NCBI GenBank assembly: GCA_023846275.1
Contig: JAIUJO010000071.1
Location: forward strand, 700,036 to 764,035
Length of the DNA stretch: 64,000 bases
Source: Vanilla planifolia
Lineage: Eukaryota > Streptophyta > Magnoliopsida > Asparagales > Orchidaceae
Direction of reading: 5' to 3'
The stretch's first letter is position 1. Every line of letters starts with the position of its first letter. Made by a program: the position numbers and the translations under genes. The notes below the pieces were generated by a model, which saw only the letters and a program-made list of their open reading frames with translations, made no database searches and had not been told where the DNA came from. Of this stretch, positions 37,405 to 51,200 are shown piece by piece.

Positions 37405-39445
37405 CATATGTGTGCACAGATTGATGTGTGTATGTGTGTGTGTTTATACATGTGTGTGCTTGTGTGTGCACAAGTGTGAGTGTGAATATGTGCATCTATG
37501 TTTATACATGTTCTTGTGTCTGTGAAAGAGTGTATTACTCTATTTGTGTGTATTGGTGTGCATGCACACCCAAGTGTGTGTGTGTAGCTCTGCATTTGTG
37601 TGCATGTTCGCGTGTATGTTTGTGTGTGTGTGTTTACATGCATGTGCATACGTGTGTGCAAGTGTGTGTGTGCATGTGTGTGTGGGTGTGTGTGCATGTG
37701 TGTTGGTTTGTGTGTGTTTGCATGTGAGTGTGTGTATGGGTGTGTTTGTGTGGATGTGTGCACATGCATGTGCAAGTGTGTGTTTGTGCCTGTGCACACA
37801 TGTACATGAGTGTGTGTGAGTGCATCTGTGTGTATGTCAATGCGACTATTGTTTGTGGATGCAGGAACTTGTGTGTGCGTGCGTTTACATGCATGTGGAT
37901 GTGTGTGCACATGTAGGTACATGTGTGTATAGGTATACATGTGTCTTTGTGTGTATGTACATGTGTGATGGTTGTGATTATGCATGTATGTGTGCATGTT
38001 TGTACGTGCACATATGTGTGCATGGCTATTTCCATCTGTGATTTTGTGTGTGATCATGTGTATGTGTTCTTATTTTTGCAAGTGTATCCATAAAATGTGC
38101 ATGTATTTGCTTATGCATGTGCATGCATGTGTGTGTGCACATGTGTGTACATTTCTATGTGCTAAAGCACACAAGTGGTGTAAGGATGGATGAGTGTGTG
38201 TTCGCATACAAGCACGCATATTTGTGTGTATGTGCACGTGTATGTGTGCATGAGCATGTGCTTGTACGAATATGTGCATGCATGCATCATAAGAGCGTAA
38301 GTGCGTGTGTGTTAGTTTTTGTGAGTACAAGTGTGTGTGTGTGCGAGTTTGTGAGCATATTAGTGTGCATGTGTGTGTGCATGTGTGTATTGTGCTTGTA
38401 TACATATGTCGTTGCATGTGTGTGTGCTTATTAGTGCACAAGTGTATGCATGTGTTTATGTGCATGTGTTTTTGTGCATGTGCATGTGTGTGTGTGTGCT
38501 TACACACATGAAGTGTTTGTGTACGTGTGTGAGTGTAAGTGCATGTTTGTGTGCACTTAAGTGCATGCATAGGTATATTCATGTGTGCATATTTGCATGC
38601 ATTCATGTGTGGGTTTGTGTGTGTGCATGGGTATGTGTGCACATGAGAGTGTGTGTATGTGCATATATTAGCATATGTGTGCCTTTGTGTGTGTGTGTGC
38701 ATGCATGTGTGTACATGTTTGTGTACTAGTGTACATGTATGTGTGTGTGTTTGTGTGTGCATGTCTATCTTTGTGTCAATATGTGTGTATGTGTTTATGC
38801 ATGTGTCTAAATGTGCATAAGTGTGTGTATGTGTGTATTTGTGTCTGTGAGTACAAGGGTGAATTTATTTGCAAGTGAATATGTGTGTGTGTTTGTTTAT
38901 TTATGTTTATTGGGTTGTGTGTGTATTCTTATGCATGCATTTGTGTGCGTCATGTCTATGCATATGCATGTGTGGTCATGAACATACATGCACACATATG
39001 TAAATGTGTGTTTGTGTGCTTATGTGTGTGTGTATATGTATGTGCATTTTTGTAGGTGTGTGTGCATGTGTGTACTTGTGTGTTTGTGTATATGTGTAAG
39101 TGTGCAAATTTGTGGTTTTGTATGTATGTGTACATGAATCTATGTGTGCATGTGTGTGTGTATGTTTAGGTTTGTGTGCATGCATGTCTTTGGGTGTGTG
39201 TATGCATGTGTGTGCATGAGTGTGTGCCTATGTGTATGTGTATCTTAGTGTATGAATGTGCCTACATGTACATGCATGTGTGCATGTGTGTATATGCTTA
39301 CATGTGTATGTGCATGTGTCTATTTGTGTGTGTGTGTGCACATTTAAGTATGTGTAAATGCTCTTTTTTTATGTGACTATGTGTGCAGTCACATGTGTGT
39401 TCATGTGTCTTAGTGTGTGTGCATGTGTGTATTCATACATGTCTT

Positions 39446-39493
39446 TGTATGCATGTGTTGGTATGTGTGGGTATGCATTCATGTGTGTATTTG
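39446..39493 (+). repeat. 48-bp source arm of an inverted copy
   Basis: This segment, which contains GTGTTGGTATGTGTGGGTAT, is repeated as a perfect reverse complement at 40,168-40,215, with about 675 bp between the arms. It has the normal T+G polarity, so it is probably the template. Confidence 0.85.
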
Positions 39494-40167
39494 CTGCTTA
39501 TGCAGGTATGCTAATGTATTTGTGTTTGCATGCATGTGGGTACATGTTTGTGTGCAATAAAGTATAGGTGTGTATGTGTGTGCATGTGCAAGTGTGCATG
39601 CTTGTGCATGTGTGTATATGCAAATGGGTGTGCATGCATTCACATGAATGTGTGTGTTAATAATTGTGTGTGTATACGCATTTGCTTGTGTGTGCTTAGG
39701 TATACATGTTAGTTATCATGTGTATGCATATGTGTGTGTGCGTGTGTGTTTGTTCACATGTGTGCTTGTGTATGTGCATGTGCATGTGTGGGTTCTTGTA
39801 TGTGTGTGCATGTTCATCTATAGGAGTGCATGGATGTATGCACATGTATGAACATGTGCATATGCATGCATGATTGTGTGTTTGTGCTTATGGGCATGTG
39901 TGTGTTAGTGACCATCTTTGTGTGTTCATGTGCATGCTTGCATGAATGTGTGTGTGCATGCATGCAAGTGTGTGTTTGTGTGTGTGTGTGTGTGTATGCA
40001 TGTATATGACTTTGTGCATATGTGTGTGCCTCTGTGTGTACATGTTTTATTGCATGTGTGTGTGTGTGAGCACACACACATTTGTGCATACATGCATATG
40101 TGTGTGTGTGCATGTGAATGAATGCGTGTGTAGTGCATGTGTGTGTGGGTGTGTGCGTATGTGGATG

Positions 40168-40215
40168 CAAATACACACATGAATGCATACCCACACATAC
40201 CAACACATGCATACA
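40168..40215 (-). repeat. 48-bp inverted copy of 39,446-39,493
   Basis: A patch of C+A-rich sequence inside T+G array. It is the exact reverse complement of 39,446-39,493, and CA-like texture continues for about 15 bp further. Perfect identity against a diverged background suggests a recent template switch or inverted gene-conversion event. Confidence 0.85.
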
Positions 40216-40290
40216 CAAGCATACACATTGTGCATGTGTATCGATGTATTTGGGAGTATGTTTCTGTGCATAAATATGCAAGTGTGTGTG

Positions 40291-40440
40291 CATGTGAGTT
40301 CTCTGTAGTGTGTGTGTGTGACTGAGTACCTATGCATGTGCATGTGCAACTATATGCATTGCATGCATGTGAGTTCTCTGTAGTGTGTGTGTGTGACTGA
40401 GTACCTATGCATGTGCATGTGCAACTATATGCATTGCATG
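40291..40440 (+). repeat. Perfect 75-bp tandem duplication
   Basis: Units at 40,291-40,365 and 40,366-40,440 are identical by base-by-base reading. Each begins CATGTGAGTTCTCTGTAG and ends GCATTGCATG. It is the youngest-looking tandem event in the window, and it lies just right of the inverted 48-bp copy. Confidence 0.9.
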
Positions 40441-43400
40441 CATGTGTGTATGCTTTTTTGTGTGCTAATGCTTTTCTTTTAGTTTGCGCATACACGAGTG
40501 CATGTGTGCAAGTATGTGCAATGCATATGTGCATGTGCAGTATTTATGACTATGTGGTAGTGGATGTGTGTGTATGTGTGTGCATGTATGGTAGTATTTG
40601 TGCTCATTTGTGTGTGTGTGTGTAAGAATGTGTGTGAGCATATGTATGCATGTGTGTGTCTGTGGATATGTGTGTGTGTGTGTGCATGTGAGCATATGCA
40701 TGTGGTCATGTGTGCTTGTGTGTGTGTGTGTATATGTTTGCTTATGGATTTCAATGTGTATATGTTTGTTAGTGCATGAATGTGTTATGCATGCATGTGT
40801 GTGCATTTATGTTTTCATACGTACATGTATGTGTGTATTGTTTTTACATTTGTGTGCATGTGTTGTGTGTGTGTGTACTTGTGTATGCTTGTGTGTGCAT
40901 GTACATGGGAGTCCATTTGCATTTTTTTGCATTTGCATGTATATAAGTTTGTGTGTGAGCATCTTTGCGTGAGTGTATGTGTGTGTCTGTGCTTATGTTT
41001 GTATGTGTTTGCTCATATGTGTGTGAGTGGTTGTACATGTCTATGTAGTTCTGTGCTCATGTGTTCTTTTTTATGTGTGTTGGTGCATGTATTTATACAT
41101 GCATTTGTGTGTCTGTGATGTTGTGTGTGTGAGTGTGCAAGCATGTGTGTGTGTGGGCATGTGTGTGTTTGAGAGTGCATGTGTGTATATGTAAGTATGT
41201 GTTTGCATGTATGTTTTGTGCATGTTCTTTCATGTGTGTGTGTGACCATGTGTACATTTGTGTGTTTGTGTGTGCAAATCTATGTGTCTTCTTTGTTCAG
41301 AGTGCATGCAATTAGTGTGTTATGTGGTTACGTCTAAGTGTGTCCATGCATTTGTGTGCATATGTGTGTATGCGTGTGCATGCAAGCATAAGTGTGTATG
41401 CATGTGTATGTGTGTGTGTGTGCTACTATCCATGTGTGCATGTGTTAGTGCACACATTCAGGCATGTGTGCCTACGAGTGTTTATGTGCATGTGTCTCTG
41501 TGTGTCTGTGTATGTTTGTGTACATGTAAGTATTAGTATGTGTTTGTGTGTGCATATATATGCATGTGGTTGTGTGTATGTGCATGTTTCTTTTGTGTGT
41601 GCATGTATTTGTGTGTACATGTGCATGCAGATGTGTGAGCAAATGTCTATTTGCATGTGTGTGTGTGTGTGCATTTTTGTTTGTTGGCGAGTGTGTAAGT
41701 GTGTGTGCATGTGCACTTGTGTGTTACTTTTGTATTTATGTGCATGAATTCATGTGAATGTGTGCTTTTGGGTGTGTGTGTGTGTATGTAAGTGCATGCA
41801 TATGGATGTGTGTTTGCATGTGTGTGCTTTCGAGTGTTTGGATGTTATTATGTTATCTGTATGCATGTGTGCTCATGTATATGTAGTTGTGTGTGTGCGT
41901 GTGTGTGCATGGCTGTGTATGCATGTGTGCTTCTATGTGTGTGTGTGTGTATATGTGGGTGTGTGCACGTGTAGGTGTGTGTATGCTTGTGTGTGTTTGC
42001 ATATGTACTTGTGTGCTTCTTTGTGTTTGTGCATGAGTGTGTATGTGCATGTTCTCGTGTGTGTGTGTGTATGTGTATGTGTGAGTGTATGCATGAGTGT
42101 TTGTGTGTGGGTGCTTATGTGTGCATTCGTGTGTAGGTTTGTATGTGTGGCTGTGAATGCACATGCATATACATTCATCTATATGTGTCTGCATGCTTGC
42201 ATATGTGTGTTTATGTGAGTGTGTGGTTTGTGTGTGTAGGTGCATGCATGTGGGTGTGCACAAGCATGTGTATAGGTGCTTGTTTGTTGGTGTGCACACA
42301 TGTGTGTTTGTGGATTTGTTTTTGTATGTTTATGTTTGTGTGTGTGTATATGCATCTCCATGCTTGTGCACGTGTGTGGGTGTCTGCATGTTTTTTTGCA
42401 TGTGTGTGCTTGTGCTCACATTTGTGGGTCAGTGTATGTGTGTGCGTGCATATGTGGGTGGATATGTGCATGTGCATGTGCAAGTGTTTGTAGGTTTGTG
42501 TGTGGGCATGAGTGTGTGTGCACGTGTCTATTTGTGTGAATGTGTGTGCTTGTTTTTGTATGTATGAATGTTTGTATGGTGTGTACAATTGCACTTGTTT
42601 GAATATGTGTGTTTGTGTGTGCAAATGTGCATGTATGTATGTGTGCATGCATATGTGTATGTGTATGTATGTGCATGAATCTTTGTGTGTCCATGTGTGT
42701 CTTTGTGTTTGTGTTTGTGTGTGTGTGTGCATGTGTTTCTATATATTTGTATGTATGCATGCATGTTTGTTTGTGTGTTCATACAAGCAAATAGGTGTAT
42801 GCATGCACATGTGCATGTGCATGTAGGCGTATGCATGTGTTGTTTCATGCTCATAAGTGTGTGTGTGTGTAAATGTGTGCATGTGTGCTTATGTTGTGTA
42901 AGTGCGTTTATGTATGCATGTGCATATCTTGAAGCTTATGCTGTGTATGTGTGTGTGTGTGCATAAATATGCCAGTGCATGTATGTTTTTGTGTGATTTG
43001 TGTGTGTTGTTGTGCTTGTCCATGTGCATGCATGTGCTTGTTGTTGTCTATACATGTGTGTCTGTGCAAATGTGCATGTGTGTGCGTATGCATGGATGCA
43101 TGTGCATTATGTGTGTGAATGCATGTATGTGCTTGTGTGTATGAACATATGTGTGTACATGTGGTATGTGTGTACGCATGTTCTTATGTGTGATTTTGCA
43201 TGTGTGTGTGTGCAAGCATACATGAAAATGTTGTAAGAAAGGTGGCTTAGTTTGTGTATGTTTGTGCATGTGCATGTGAGTACATGTTCGTGCACATGTT
43301 TATGTTTATGTGCATGTTTATATTTGTGTGTATATGTTTGCACATGTAGCTTGTGTATGTGTGCGTGTTGTGTCTATATCTTTGTATTTATGCATGTATG

Positions 43401-46400
43401 TGGGTGTGGGTGTGCTTGTGTGTTTATATGTTGACATGTGTGTATATGCATGTGTATGCATATGCTTTCATTGACATAGGTGTGTATATGTGTATTTGTC
43501 TGCATGCATTAGTGCTTTGTGTGTGTGTGTGTGTTTGTGTGCTTGTGTGAACACTTGTGCATATGTACGTCTATGTGCATGTGCATGTATGTGTGTGCAC
43601 GATGGGTTTGTGTAAGTATGTATGGTGGTGCTTGTGCTTGAGTATGTATAGACATATGTTGGTGTGCTTATCTATGTGAGTGTGTGCATCCATATGTTTT
43701 GTGTGTGTGTATGTTTGTGTGTCTATCTGTGTTTTCTATGTCTATGTGTATGTTTATGTGTGTGCATGGCTATGCATGCAGGGGTGTGCGAGCAAGTTTT
43801 TTATGTGTGTGCCTATGTGTATTTGTGTGTGTGCATCTGTCTGTGTATGTTCATGTGTGAGTGTGTGCGTGTGCATTCATGCATGTTTATTGATCTAAGT
43901 GTGCATTTGTCTATGTGTGGTTGTGCATGTATGCATGCATGCACGAGTATGTGTATGAGTATGTGCATGTGTGTGTGTGTTTGTATATTTTTATATCTAG
44001 TGCATGTGCTTGCATGTATGCATTTGCAAGTGTGAAAGAGTTTGTGTTTATTTGTGTGTATGTGTGTGTGTGTGCATGTATATGTGTATGTGTGTGTGCA
44101 AATGTGTGCATGCCTATGCATCTATATGTATTTGTATAGGTGTATGTGTGCATGTGCATGTGTATGTGAGTGTGCATGTGTGTGCATGTGCATTGGTGTG
44201 TGCATATGTATGTGTGTTTAAATGTGTGATCTCGTGGATGTGCATGTGTGTATGCCTTTTTGTGCACGTATGTGTGCTTGTGTGTGTACTTATGTGTGTA
44301 CCTATGAGAATGCGTGTGCAAGTGTATGTACATATTTGCATGGGTCTACGTACATGTGTGGGTTTAATTGCATTTGTGTTTGTGTGTGCATGTGGATGTG
44401 CAAGTGGGCATGAGTATGTATAGATGTGTTTGCATGTGTGTGTACATGTGTGTGTGCATTTGTATTCATGTATATGTGTGTGTAAATGTGCATGTGTGCT
44501 CTTAAGTGTGTGTGTGTGTCTTTGCATGTATGTGTGTCAGAATATTGGTATGTGTGGATGTGACCATGTATGCATATGCTTGCTTATCAGTGTATGCATT
44601 TGTGCATCTTTTTGGGAGTGCATGTGCATGTGTTTGTGTGCACATGTGTCCTTGTGTTCCTATCTATGTGTGCATGCATGTTTATGCATGCGAGTGTATG
44701 TTGTGCATATGTGTTGTGTGTGTGCATGCATGTAAGAGCAAGTGCGTGTGTGTGCCCATGTGTGTGGCCACCATTGTGTGCATAGGTGTGAGTGTTCATG
44801 TGTGTTTTAGTTCCTGTGTTCCTTTGCATGTGTGTGCTTTTGCATGGGCTTATGTGTTTATGTGTTAGTGCACGTCAACACATACATGCTTGTGTTTATG
44901 GGCATGTATGCATAGTTAAATGCTTGCATAAGCACATGTGAGTGTGTAAGTATCTGTATGCATATGTGCACATGTGTGTGTCTATGTTTCCTTGTGAGTG
45001 CATTTGTGTGTGAGTTTCTATGTGTGCATCTATATGTGTATGCATGCATTTGTGTGTGTGTTCATATGTGTGTGCATGCATGCATGCACATGTGTGCATG
45101 TGTGGCTGCATGCATGCAAGTGTGTCCTTATGTGTGTTTGTGCATGCGTGTAGGGACGTGTGTGTGTGTATGTATTTGTTTGTATACACGTGTGTATGTG
45201 TGCATTCATGTGTGTGTTCCTGTATGTGGATTCTATGCATCCATGTGTGCATACGTGTGAGTGTATGCTTCTACACATGTGGATGTGCATGCATGTGTGT
45301 GTGTGCAAGTACATCTTGTATACCTACACTTATGTGTATGTGTATTTGTCTATACATATGTGCATGAGTGAGTGTGTGTGTGTGTGTATATCTGTGTATG
45401 TATGTGCATGTGTTTGCATGTGTGAATGTGTCTACGTGCTTGTGTATTATGTGTTTGTTTATGTGCACATGTGCATGTGTGAATGTGTGCCCACATCTAA
45501 GTGTGCATTTATGTGCATGTGTGTATGCTTGTTTGTGAGTGTGCATGCTGGCTCATGCGTATGCGTATGTGCGTGTGTGTGTGTTTGTGCATATATAGAT
45601 GTACATGTGTTGGCCTGTGGTTGTGTGCATGTGTGTTTGTGTGTATGCATTGGGTGTGCATGTGTGAGTGTGTGTATCAGTGAGCATTTGTGTTTGTGAG
45701 CTTGTGCTTGCATGTGTGCAACTATGTGTGTATGTTCATTTGTGTGTGCATTTTCACATGCATGCGTGTGCATGTGTGTGCATGTGTTTGTGTAAATCTT
45801 TGTGTAGGTTGTCATTTTCATGCATGCTTTTGTGGATGAGTGCACGAGTTCAAGGGCACATGTTTGTGTGTGTGTATAAGAGCATATATGGATGTGTGTG
45901 TGCATTTGTATGAGCATGTAGTTGTGTCCATGTAACTTCATTTGCGTGTGTGTGTGCGTGCGTGTGTGTGCATTTGTGCATGTCTGAAAGTTTGTGCATA
46001 TGTGTGTTAGTGTTTTTTTTGCATTTGTGAATGCATGCACTTAAATGCATGTGTGGATATGGGTTTGTGCGTGTGTGGGCATGTTGATGTGAATATATTT
46101 TCCTTCCTCTATGGTTTTTTATGTTTGCATGCTTGTGTCCAAATGTGTATGTGTATGCTTGTGTATGCATGTGCATGTATGCATGTGTGTGTGGATGCAT
46201 GTGTGCGCATGTCTTCATGCATGCATGAGTTTGTGTTTATGTATGTTTGTGTACATGTGTGTGAGCTTCCGTGAGTGCATGTATACCTTTGTGTGTGTGT
46301 GTGTGTGTGAATGTTTGTGTGTGCATGTCCTTATGTTTGTGGTGAGGTATCCACATGTGCATGTATGCACATATTTATGTGTGAGCATGTCTATATGTGT

Positions 46401-48029
46401 GCATGTGTGTATGCATGGTTGTGTGGTTGAGCATGTGTGCATGCACTTGTGTGTTCGTGTGTGCTTATGTGAGTGTGTGTAGGGTGTGTGTTTTCCAATA
46501 TATATGAATGTGTGTACAAGTGTCTTGATGTTAGTACGCATTTGTGTGTGTGCATTTGCATGTACATAATTATTTGTGAGTGTGCATGAGTGTGTTTGTG
46601 CATGTGTGTTTGCAGTCAAAAATATGTGTGCACAAGCATACATGTATGTATGTGTTTTTATGTGTGTGCGTGTGTTTGTGTGTGTTTGTGCATGCATGTG
46701 CTTGCTTGTGAGGGTACATGGGTGTGTGTGTGTGCATGTGCATATGTGTGTGTATATACATGTGCATGTGTGTGTGTGTGCATGTGCGTGTGTGCATTCT
46801 AGCTCATGTTTATGTGTGTTTATGTTTATGCATGTGTTGGTGTGTGCATATCTATGAGCATGTGTGAGCACATGTGAGTGTGTGTTGTATGTGTGTGCAT
46901 GCATGCGCATGTCCATGTGCCTTTAGGAGTGCCTATGCATGTGTATGCATCGCTTTGTGGATGTGTGTGTTATTGGCAGGTGTGCATATACATAAGTGTG
47001 TGCATGTACATGTGTGTCTCTATAGATGTTCATGTGTCTATGTGGTTGTCCATGTGCTTGGATGTTTGTGTGAGTGTGTCTGAGCATGTTTGTTTGTTTG
47101 CAAATTTGGAAGTGTTTGTGCATGTGTGTGTGTGTTCATGCATGTTGTGTCTATGTGCACATGTTCATACATGCGTGTATGCCATCATACATGTGTGCTT
47201 ATGTTTGCATGTGTGTGTGTGTGCACATGTTCTTGCATGTTCTTATATGTGTGCATGTTTGCATATGTGTGTTTGTGCATATTTGTGAGTGTGTATGCAT
47301 ACATGTGTGTGCATATATGTGCATTTGCTTTTGTGTGTGTGCATGTGTGCATTTGTATATGTTTGGATTTGCATGTATGTGTGTGTATGTCTATTTGCAT
47401 GTATATGTAAGAGCACAAGCATGTGTATGTGCATGTCTTGGTGTTCGTGTGCTTGTGCTTTTATTTGTCTATGTGTGTGGGGTGTGCAAGTGTCGGTGTT
47501 TGGGTGTTTTTGGATGTATGTGTCTATGTACTTGTCTGTTCATATGTTCTTGTGTGCATTTTGGTGCATGCATGTGTGCATGTGTTTGTGTTATTGTGCA
47601 TCCTTGTGTGTGTGGTGTGTGTCCTTGCGAGTGTTCATGCTCGTTTGTGCATGCTTGCATATGCTTTTATGTAGGTTTTTTTTTCTGTGCAGACATGTAT
47701 GTGTGTGTATGTCGATATGTGTTGGTTTGAATATGTGTGCACATGTTCACATGCATGTGAGTGCATGTAAACATTTGTGTGTGTGTGTGCATTTGCTCAT
47801 GTAGGTGTGTGCATCTATGTTATGGGTGTGCATGTATGTTTATGTAGGCATGTGGATGGGTTGCGACTATTTGCATCAGCATGTGCATGGGTGTGTGTGT
47901 GTGTGTGTGTCTATATGCTTGTATGTGTGTGCTTGCATATGTGTGTGTGTGTGAGAGTGTGTGTTTGTATGCATGCATGTGCATGTCTATGCTTGAGTGT
48001 CTGCATGTGCGTATGTTTGTATGTGCATC

Positions 48030-48270
48030 TCCATGTGTGTACTAGCATCTACCTATGCATGTGTGTGTGTGCATGTTTTGTTTTCTTATCTATGGATGTT
48101 TGTTTGTGTGCATGTTCATGTAGGCATGTGTTCATGTGTGCCCATTTGTATTCATGTGTGTACTTGCATCTACCTATTCATGTAAGCATGTGTTCATGTG
48201 TGCACATTTGTATTTTTTTGTGCATTTGTATATGTGCACATCTGCATGTGTGCACATTTGTATTCTTGTC
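48030..48270 (+). repeat. Imperfect local duplication (about 122 bp) with a triplicated short word
   Basis: A GCATCTACCTATxCATG word occurs near 48,047 and 48,169. A CATGTGTGCxCATTTGTATT word occurs near 48,134, 48,197 and 48,247. The pattern indicates small nested duplications. Confidence 0.6.
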
Positions 48271-51200
48271 TGTGTCTTTGTGTGTGTAGATGTGCAATGT
48301 TTATGTGTGCATGATGATGTGCTTGTGTTTTTATAAGTGTACGTGTTTCTATGTTAGTGAGTGTGGTTTTACATTTATATGTACTTGTGTGTGTGGATAC
48401 TTTCATGTGTGCATGTGTTCCTGCATGTGTTCCTTTGTGTGTGTGTTTGTGCATATGTTCATTCATTTGTGCTTATGTGCAAGTGTGTATGCATATGGGA
48501 CTACTTGTGTGCATAAGCATGCTCATGTGTGTGTGTGTGCATGTGTGTGCAGCATGTGTGCGAATGTATATGCGTGTATGCATTTGCATATGTGTTCATG
48601 CATGTGGGCTTTTCTATGTGTCTGCACACAACTAAGTGTGAAGCCATCCATGTGCCTTGGTGTAGGTGTGTGTCAATGTGTACGTGTGTCTATATGCGTG
48701 TCTATATGAGTGTGCATGAGTGCATGTATCTGTTTGTCTATATGTGGGGGGTGTGATTTTGTGTCTGGGTTGTGTACATGTGCATGTATGCATGTGTGTG
48801 CATGTATGCATGTGTGTGCATGCATGCTTGTTAATGTGTGTTCATGTGTTTATGTGTGCATGTGTTTACTTATGCATGTGTCTATTCTTGCATTTGTGTA
48901 TGTGTATGTTTGTGAGTGCATGTGTGTGTGTGTGAGTGCACATGCATGCATGTGTGTTTGTGCATGTCTGTGTGAGTGTGTGTGTGGGTGTGCATGTAAG
49001 GGTGTGCATGTGTGTTGATGTTTGAGCATGTGGTTAGGAGTGCATGCATTCGTGCACGTGTTTGTCTTTGTGAATATGTGTTTAGGGGTGTGTGTGTGTG
49101 CATGTGCACGTGTTTGTATGTGTGTGTATTTGCATGTATACGCATGTCACTGTGTACTTACATGTATGCATATGTGTGTGCATGTGTGTTCACATGTGTG
49201 CATCCATGTGTGTGTTTGTGTTGTTGCATTCATGTATGCATGAGTGTGGAGGTGTGTCTATGGACCTTTAACTGTGTGCATGCTTGTGTGTGTTTGATTG
49301 CATATATGTGTGCTTATGTATGTGTGTGTGCTTTTGTATGTGTGTGTGCCTATGTGTGCATTTGCATGTTCTTAAGCATGTGTCTGTGTGCACATGATTG
49401 TATATTTTTGAGTGTGTATGTGTGTCTTTACATGAATGCTTTTTTGTTGATGCATGTGTGTTCATGTGTGTTTATGTTTGTGGACATGTGTATGTATGAT
49501 TATGTTCATGAATGCACATACATGTGTGTTTTTATATGTGTGTGTTTATATGCATTAGCATATGTGTGTGAGCATGTGTGCGCACGTGTGTGCCCCTGTG
49601 TGTGGGGATTATGCATGTTGGTGTGTGTGTGTGTTCATGTGTTTTTGTATTTATGTGTGCGTTCGTCCGTGCATGTGTGCATGCACATGTTCATATGTTC
49701 GAGTGTGTGTATGTGTGTCGGTTTGTGTGTGTGTGTGTGCATGTTTTTGTATGTGTTCATGCATTTGTGTGTACATGTGCTATTTGTTCATGTGAGAACA
49801 TTCCTATGTATGAGTAAGTTTGTGTTTGTTGAGTGTGCATGTCTATATGTGTGTTATGTGTGGGCTTGTGTGTGTATGAGTGCATGTGTGAGTATGTGAA
49901 CATGCATGCATGAGCATGTTTACGAGCTTTTCTTGTGTATTTTTGTGAGCATGCATCTATGTGAGTTTATGGTGTGCATAAGTGTGCTTATGTATGTGTC
50001 CATGCCTGCATGTAGGTGTGTGTTTGTGCATGTATGTGCACATATTTATGTGCTTCTATTGTTGTGTGTTTGTGGTTGTGCACGTGCATGCTTGTGCAAG
50101 TATGTGTGCATAGTTGTGTGAGTGCATGTGCAAGCATGTGTGTGTGCACGTCTTTGTGTGTGTGTTTGTCTGCATGTGTTTATGTGCCTGTGTGCATGAG
50201 TGCAGGCATGTGTACATGCGTGCCTACGTAAATGAGTGTTTGTCTACACGTGAGCACATGTGTGTATGCAAGTGTGTGTGTGTGTAACGATGTTTGTGTT
50301 TGCATGCATGTAAGTGTTTGTCTGCATGCAAACATGTGTATGTATGTGTGTGTGGATATGCATGGGAGTTTGTGAACACATGAATGCATTTGTGCATGTG
50401 TTCGGTCATGTGTGTGTCCATGTACATGTGCATGGTCATGTGTGTTGTTTGTATGTGTGTTTGCATGTGTGTTTGTCCATATGTTTGTGTGCATGTGTGT
50501 GCATGTGTGTTTGTCTGTGCATGAGTAGTCATATGTGTGTTGTTTGTGTGTGTTGGCATATTTGTTTGTACATTTTTACTTATATGTGTGTAAGAATGCA
50601 TGTAAATGTGTGTGCAAGTTTATGTGAGTGCATGCATGTATTTGTGCATGTTTTTCTTTGCGTGTGTGTCTGTGTGTGCATGCATTTGTGTGTGGGTGCA
50701 CATGTATGCATTTGTGTTTATGTGTGCATGTGTGTGTTTATGTGAGTGCTTGAGTATGTTTATGGCTTTATTCTTGTTTACTTGTGTGCATTGATCTTGT
50801 GCATGCAAGCATGAATGCGTGTGTTTGTGTGTGAGTGTATGTGTTTTTTTGTGAGTGCATGTAGGTGTATTTGTGTATCTAGACATGGTAGTATTTGCTT
50901 ATGTGTGTGCATGTACAAGTGCATCCATATTTGCATGTGAGTTTGTTGTGTTTGTGAGCAGTTGTTTATGCCATGCATGTGTTTGTGAGCATTAGTGCTT
51001 TTACATGTGTGCATGGTATGTATGTATACTAGTGTGTGTTTGTATGTGTGCATTTGTGTGTGTGCATATGCATAAATGTTCCAATGTCTATTTGTTTGTG
51101 CATGTATGTGTAGGTGTGGGTGCATGTGTGCGTAAGTGTAGGAGTGGTTGCATGCCTGCATGTGTGTATGTGGGTGTGTGTGTGTCTTCGTGCATGTCAT

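Larger units (their letters stand above)
37780..47150 (+). repeat. Higher-order block B (uninterrupted copy of block A)
   Basis: This block carries the same ordered anchor words as block A on both sides of the copia insertion. Matches run from 37,976 (block A 17,459) through 44,838 (24,181) to 45,805 (32,220) and 47,108 (33,653). It lacks the retroelement: the equivalent of the insertion point is near 45,790-45,804, where array sequence is continuous. It also carries only one copy of the 0.83-kb segment doubled in block A. Confidence 0.8.

Noticed and set aside
40291-40440. CRISPR-like direct repeat
   Set aside because: There are two adjacent identical units with no spacers, in a eukaryotic-type repeat context.
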